Below, one piece after another: positions 58,861 to 64,000 of a DNA stretch of 64,000 bases. The notes beneath the pieces were generated by a model. The model made no database searches. It worked only from the letters and a program-made list of their open reading frames with translations, and was not told where the DNA came from. The stretch spans positions 775,392 through 839,391 of the forward strand of contig NW_020653766.1 of the NCBI RefSeq assembly GCF_003589595.1, written 5' to 3'. Source of the DNA: Hyposmocoma kahamanoa (taxonomy: Eukaryota > Arthropoda > Insecta > Lepidoptera > Cosmopterigidae). The stretch's first letter is position 1. Every line of letters begins with the position of its first letter. Both the position numbers and the translations under genes were made by a program.

Positions 58861-59076
58861 TTTTCTATATTTTGCTTTTATTTATGTTAGCAGTTAAGAA
58901 CCTTATTATTTGTAAATGTAATGTAAACAGTCATTTTGATAAACACTACAAACACTTTAAATAAACATAATGAAACTTTTGTACGTTACTTATTTTACTT
59001 ACAATTTGAGAGATATTCTTTCTAGCAGTAATCAGTTGTAATAGTCCTCGATTTTTCAAACTTTTGACACGACGTT

Positions 59077-59240
59077 TCAAATAATGGCAAGTCGAGTATC
59101 GTTTTCAAGGTGTTTGGGAGTGTTCCATTTCATTGCACTTATTTCTAAATCCAAGATGGCGGGCACAGCTTTTCGAATAATGACAAGTTGGGTACCGTTT
59201 TCGAGGTATATGGGGGTTTATATACTCATTACGAATATGA
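59077..59240 (+). repeat. Two-unit tandem repeat, about 94-bp period
   Basis: TTCAAATAATGGCAAGTCGA...CGTTTTCAAGG (59077) recurs at 59171 as TTCGAATAATGACAAGTTGG...CGTTTTCGAGG. Part of the family of repeats with AAGATGGCGG words. Confidence 0.6.
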
Positions 59241-59274
59241 CACACAGTCTCTATGTGGGTTTGTTTGTGTTTGT

Positions 59275-59276
<2 letters not shown>

Positions 59277-59319
<43 letters not shown>
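59277..59319 (+). repeat. TG microsatellite
   Basis: About 21 TG units without interruption. Confidence 0.95.
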
Positions 59320-59459
59320 CAATTTCGAAGATTCTTTATTGTAGTGGTATACAAATTTAAATAAAATATTCCGCCTGTAAGGGGGAGAAAGGGGAGGATG
59401 AATCCGGTTTATTAGATTTCACCTACTTTCTTACAATGGTGTATCATTGGAATGATGTA

Positions 59460-60010
59460 TATGGTGATAAGCGACACCCCTATTCATAATATTTGCAAAA
59501 CCACTAAGAGTTTTAAAAGAATAAAGCCTTGCCAAGATCTAAAGGACTCTACCGTTGCGCCCTTAACCGTGGCCGCACGGTTACCATCCTGGGCTGCCAC
59601 GCTCACAGGTTCGATTCCCCGACAGGGAGAAATATTTGTATGGCCTACATTTATTTTTCTCATGAGTTTGGGTGTCATTTGTGGTTGTCTGTGTGTGTTC
59701 ATGGCACCCGCGACATAGGGTTGCCCTAGTGCGGGACTACGAGTGTGTGCGTTATTATTATTATTATTTATTTTCTAATTAAGAATCGTCATCAGAGGCC
59801 CAATTTCCACATCTTTTGAAAGTTTATAAAATGTTCAGAGTTGAATGCCCACCATAGTGCATGCTTCACTAAATGATTAGGGTTTCTCTAGTTCGGGACT
59901 ATGGGTGTGTGCGTAATTAATAATTTTCAATAATTAAGTAACCTTGTACACACAAAATGGATAAGTCCCATGTGCTTGTACTTTCATCAGCATCTTACCC
60001 TTCAAAACCA
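59460..60010 (-). repeat. R280 repeat, copy 6, split by SINEs
   Basis: The 5' side (GATAAGCGACACCCCTATTC) and the far side (CCCATGTGCTTGTACTTTCA, CTTACCCTTCAAAACC) belong to one minus-strand copy. The SINE at 59568-59770 and a SINE tail at about 59885-59925 lie between. Confidence 0.55.
59568..59770 (+). mobile_element. tRNA-derived SINE (family A), copy 4
   Basis: A box CGTGGCCGCACGG (diverged), B box GGTTCGATTCC at about 59609, body GTATGGCCTACATTTATTTT and an ATT-repeat end. Confidence 0.75.
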
Positions 60011-60137
60011 TTCAAAACCACACCAACCCTTTTGTGTTTATTTATTGTATTACATACGAAATAAAATTATTTTAATTTTTTGTTTGGATTTTGATTTCCT
60101 TTTTAGATATGTTTGTTAATTCTTAAGTTACACTCGA

Positions 60138-60330
60138 CAACCTTGGTGGCCTAACGGTTTTTACTGGATGATGTCCCGGTTTCGATTCCCGGTAGGACCA
60201 AATTGGAAAACACTTTTCTAAATCGGCTTTGGTCTGAGTGTTCTGGTGCTCCAGAGTGAATTCCGTTGCTCTGGTACTCATAGTGTAGGGAATTCCCTAG
60301 TTTGAGACGATGCAATTGTATTGTATTTTG
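60138..60330 (+). mobile_element. tRNA-derived SINE (family B)
   Basis: A box TGGTGGCCTAACGG and B box GTTTCGATTCCCGG, followed by a body (TCTAAATCGGCTTTGGTCTG) unlike family A, ending near TGTATTGTATTTTG. A related body scrap lies at about 34130-34190. Confidence 0.65.
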
Positions 60331-60344
60331 AGCTTTTGTAGCAG

Positions 60345-60565
60345 TAAAGCACCTTGTGAAAGAGTTCGTCTAGGGAAGTACTGTTCTTACCTATTTCTGC
60401 CGCCAAGCAGTGGTCCTAGTATTACTGCGTTCCGGTTTCGGAGGGTAGGGGTTCTGGTGAAATTATAGGCATGTGAGACTTGTCAACTTATGTCTCAGGG
60501 TGTCGGGCGCAGTGGCAGTGTCGCTCAGATCTTTATGATATAAAGCTCTGAGTGGGACTGCAAGT
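60345..60565 (+). repeat. R280 repeat, copy 7
   Basis: CCTTGTGAAAGAGTTCGTCT to GCTCTGAGTGGGACTGCAAG; lacks the last 60 bp of copy 2. Confidence 0.7.
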
Positions 60566-62639
60566 GTCACTTAGTATTTATGAACAAAAAGACTTTTCTC
60601 GGTTTCTCCCTTTCTTCTCTCTCTCCCTGTTTTCCCGGTCCCTTTTCCAAATTTATTTTTCATGTTATTGGTATATTTCCCCGTTTTAAATCACAGTCAA
60701 TTTTATTAGGTACTTAAAAGTAAGGCATTTGACAGTGCCTCATTCAGGAGCTTTGATTTTTCTAAACATAATAATAATATATTATTAAATAAAAATATGC
60801 ACATACCGTGGTCCTTTTTCTGACTCGAAACTTGGTTAAGGCAGAGTAAAGCAACCAAGACAAAGATCATTTTTTAATGTTGACACATTTAGGATTGGTT
60901 CGCAATCGCCAGTTCTTATGGTCATAAAAATGTAATTCACATTATTGTATTAGGAGTTGTTCACACTACACTGACTGTTGACTCTTTTAAGAACTAGAGC
61001 TTGAAAGAAAGAGAAATTATATCCTTTGTTTCACCGTGATTATCATTTGTAGACTTCAACGCGCACATTTTCATACACTGTAACACTTTCACATAAGCAC
61101 TGTAGTTTTTATCAAGTAACACATTTCATTGCAATATACATGCTTGGTAAATAGCAATTGAAACAAAAAGTCAAGGGTTTGCCATTATGGATGACACTTA
61201 AATGCGAATAAATTATTGGTTGTCGATAACGCCATAGTGGGGATCTCTGATTGAGTGACTTCAATGTGTTAATAATGCAAAGTGTTATACTGGCAGCTTC
61301 CAATTTTGATAGAGATAAAACTTTTCCTAAAAAATAACAACAATTTTGTTACTTTTGGTACTGAAATAGTATTTTTTGGCGCGAAGTATTTGACTTTTCA
61401 CACGAAAATAAAAGTTTTTAAAAATTCTACAACATTTAAGTGCACTATTTATTTTCACTGCAATTTAGATGCTATTGTTCCATGGCCAATACTGCAATAG
61501 CGACTACTTACGTAATTGTTATCGTTTGAAGGCAGATAAAATGATTTATGATCGATAATAGGTACACGCGGCGAAATGTACAAGTTTACCATGAGTAAAA
61601 AGAAATTGTGTCAATGCAAAATATTATTCTGATTATAACGTATAGGTGTAAGTGTGTCTGTCGCAATAGTTTTGCAGGCGTCGAACATAAGACCCTAGGT
61701 TTCCTGTCCCTGAAATTACATTGGCTCTCCTCACCCTTCAATTTGAAACACAAATTTTTTTGAACAATGATTGCTGATTTGAGGTAGAAATAGGGATGGC
61801 AGAGATAAAAAATCCAGGTGGCTTTGCCCTGCCATCAGTAGGAATTATCGAACTCAAGCCGCACTCAAGTTGTCTAAGTTCTTCGGGGTGTCTTGATCTG
61901 CCGCCATTAATAATAATAATAATAAGGATCTTATTACACACCCACCACATACTCGTAGATACACGCCATTCTGCATTTACTTGACTTCGGTCCGTAAGTG
62001 TGGTTCAAACCAGCTAACAGGCTGAGAAGAATAAAGTAAACAGTAATAATACTAATAATAATAATTCTCCTATCTCATTTAAAAATTCAAGATTCATCTT
62101 TTAGGCCTTGGGAGAGGCGAGATTCTAAAATATATATATTAAGAATAATATCGTTTATTGCAAAACATGTTGTTACATTTAGGTCTTATAGTAATTGGTA
62201 AAGTATCAAACATGCACCCTGTAAGGGCGCAGCAATGTCATTTTTAAGATATACAATGTGATTATAAAGCTACAAGTTTAAACTCACTGATAGAAATAGA
62301 ACGCATTCTTCCCGATATGGTTGAAAAAAAATATTCATATTGTTGAACGCGGATAGGTTCCAAAGCAAAGAATGAAACATGAGAGGACCTGAATGTGAAA
62401 AATGTAAAAGAAAGATCGATGGCCTGCAAAAACTATAATACATGGAGGGGACATTTGTGCACTTATAATGATATTATGAGGTTCATCCAAGGAAATTCCC
62501 GCCGCATGGAAAAAATGTTCGAAATTCAAATAAACAAGATGGCCGCCATACAAATTTCGAAGCTTTCTACCGCGGAAACTATTAGAGATAGGTACGATGT
62601 GCTCGAAGAAATATCATAAAGGGTAACAGTGGTCGAAAT
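60566..62639. other. Intergenic sequence, no gene found
   Basis: A short AATAAT run lies at about 61905-61925. No ORF in this stretch has a recognisable motif. A 70-codon minus ORF at 61738-61950 is unassigned. Confidence 0.35.
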
Positions 62640-63135
62640 TAATTCAAGATGGCGAATTCAAAATGGCAACCGAAGAAAAACTTGCTTCGATCCGGCCAAA
62701 AATTGGCGTGTGGGGTCATTAGGAGTCCTTAATCATAATTTGAGGTCAAAAGTTGTTTCGCCATTTTTTAATATGGCTGCCGTATAAGCGTTTCGGCTGA
62801 AAATTGGCATGTAAAGGCCTCCAGAAGTGCCAGATAATAATTTGTGCTGGAAATTGGTTTTTCGCCATTTTCAAATGTGGCCAACATACAAACGTTCGTT
62901 GGCGGTAGAAAAAAAATTGCTCAGATCTATTTGAAAAGTGGCATGTGTCGGTCTCCAGGAGTGCTTGATAATAATTTGTTATCAACATTAGTTTCTCGCC
63001 ATTTTTCAATATGGCCGCCGTACAAGCATTTTTGGCGGCAGATAAAAATTTGCTCTAATTCGACTGAAAATTGGCATGTGGGGTTTCTTTGAGTGTTTGA
63101 TAATAATTTACCATCCAAACTTATTTTTCGCCATT
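62640..63135 (+). repeat. Degenerate tandem satellite, 104-134-bp period
   Basis: CGCCATTTT recurs at 62759, 62863, 62997 and 63129. Each is followed by AATATGGC[CT]GCCGTA-like, AAAATTGGCATGTG-like and TTGATAATAATTT-like words in the same order. An older unit starts at about 62640 (CAAGATGGCGAATTC). The short ORFs on both strands here are products of the repeat. Confidence 0.75.
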
Positions 63136-63487
63136 TTTCTACTACTACTAAGAACATCACGCTATTATATCAACAATCTATTATCGAATACTGCATCATT
63201 TTCATTTAAAGAGCTCTTAAAAGACCAAAATGTTTAGTGATTGAAAATAGCAGACATTTTAATTTCAATAAACTAACTCCACTTTCGAATGAAACGGAAA
63301 TTAATCCGAAAACAATTAAAAGCCCACGTAATTAAGATAAGATATTAAGCCTTTCACGAAAATTCACTAAATAATTAATACCAGTTATAGGATTTATTAA
63401 CCCATGACCATAAAGCGTGAAAGCTGTAACGAAAAAGAAAGTTGTAATTGTTTAGTTATGGTTTTTTTATAACATCACGTTACGGGT
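63136..63487. other. Intergenic sequence, nothing recognised
   Basis: No feature seen. Confidence 0.4.
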
Positions 63488-63725
63488 CGTGGTAAGCTAC
63501 ACGCCTGTTCATAACAGTTGCAGTGCCACTCAGAGTTTTAAGTCGCAAAGATCTGAGGGGCACTTACACTGTGCCTGCCACCCTGAGACATAAGTTGACA
63601 AGTCCCAAGTGCCTGTAATTTCACCAGCACCCTTCAAAACCAGAGCTAGGTAAGGCGGCAGAAATAGGTAAGGCGGCAGTATTTCCCTGGACGAACACTT
63701 TCACAAGGAGCTCTGCAGCTGTTTA
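63488..63725 (-). repeat. R280 repeat, copy 8
   Basis: GTGGTAAGCTACACGCCTGT to CACTTTCACAAGGAGCTCTG, minus orientation, nearly complete. The remaining 275 bp to the window end hold nothing recognised. Confidence 0.75.
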
Positions 63726-64000
63726 CAGAGATTTACTTTTAACAATAATGACGAGCACGTAACACTTGAAACATTTGTTTTTAACTGAAAGTGTAGTAGA
63801 CAGCTAAAGAAAGTATGTAACTTTGAATGCGAATGGATTCTTTTTATGTAGTTGTTTTATCGATGAACATACTTTTTTAAATAAAATAAACTAAATTCCC
63901 TTAATAAACCATTTATGAATATTATAAAATCAAAATTAAAAGAGTTGGATACAATTTATCGGAATGTGGGACAATTTTACGAAAATAAGAGGAATTGCTA

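Noticed and set aside
62395..63160. Short ORFs on both strands near the right end
   Set aside because: They follow the period of the tandem satellite and repeat the same peptide words.

Overview
The window reads as insect nuclear DNA, most likely from a moth or butterfly. Reasons: AT-rich composition, spliced genes with GT/AG introns, an insect-type DUF229 gene, and a very dense mix of Jockey-like and I-like LINEs, Penelope-like elements, mariners, hAT and TTAA MITEs and tRNA-derived SINEs. The species cannot be named from sequence alone. There are no operons, CRISPR arrays or rRNA genes. One 10-N gap lies in a TC microsatellite.

Host genes are few. (1) A five-exon WSCD-family sulfotransferase-like gene on + (7769-13924) can be rebuilt with consistent splice phases into about 308 residues. 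(2) An intronless DUF229 gene (15898-17832, -) encodes a membrane-anchored alkaline-phosphatase-superfamily protein of 644 residues. A broken copy of its 3' end and flank lies at 2575-3300. (3) A trypsin-like serine protease on - (exons at 45051-45196, 44592-44719, 43477-43735, 42705-42854, 41500-41652) keeps His, Asp, Ser and the S1 Asp. Its signal-peptide exon was not found.

The rest is mostly mobile DNA. From left to right: an interrupted hAT MITE (164-1335); a broken Copia element (about 4099-7417, -) with an inverted Penelope-like (PLE) insertion; MITE, repeats and the gap in the WSCD introns; a decayed I-like LINE (about 18560-25625) carrying a nested Jockey fragment and a SINE; then a 5.0-kb DNA transposon (26066-31075) with exact 27-bp terminal inverted repeats and an intact 963-codon ORF. 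After it come two more hAT-type elements, a deleted mariner, a PLE 3' half with a GIY-YIG endonuclease (39490-40455), the protease gene with LINE and SINE pieces in its introns, more PLE termini (47041-47620), a nearly full-length dead mariner (51544-52808), and one LINE inserted in another (53912-56680) whose inner copy has an intact RT ORF. Short repeats fill the right end.

The two strongest leads are the 26066-31075 transposon, whose superfamily I cannot name, and a motif of about 42 nt repeated at PLE termini. That motif has a hammerhead-ribozyme layout with a paired swap in its core (G at position 3, C at position 8).
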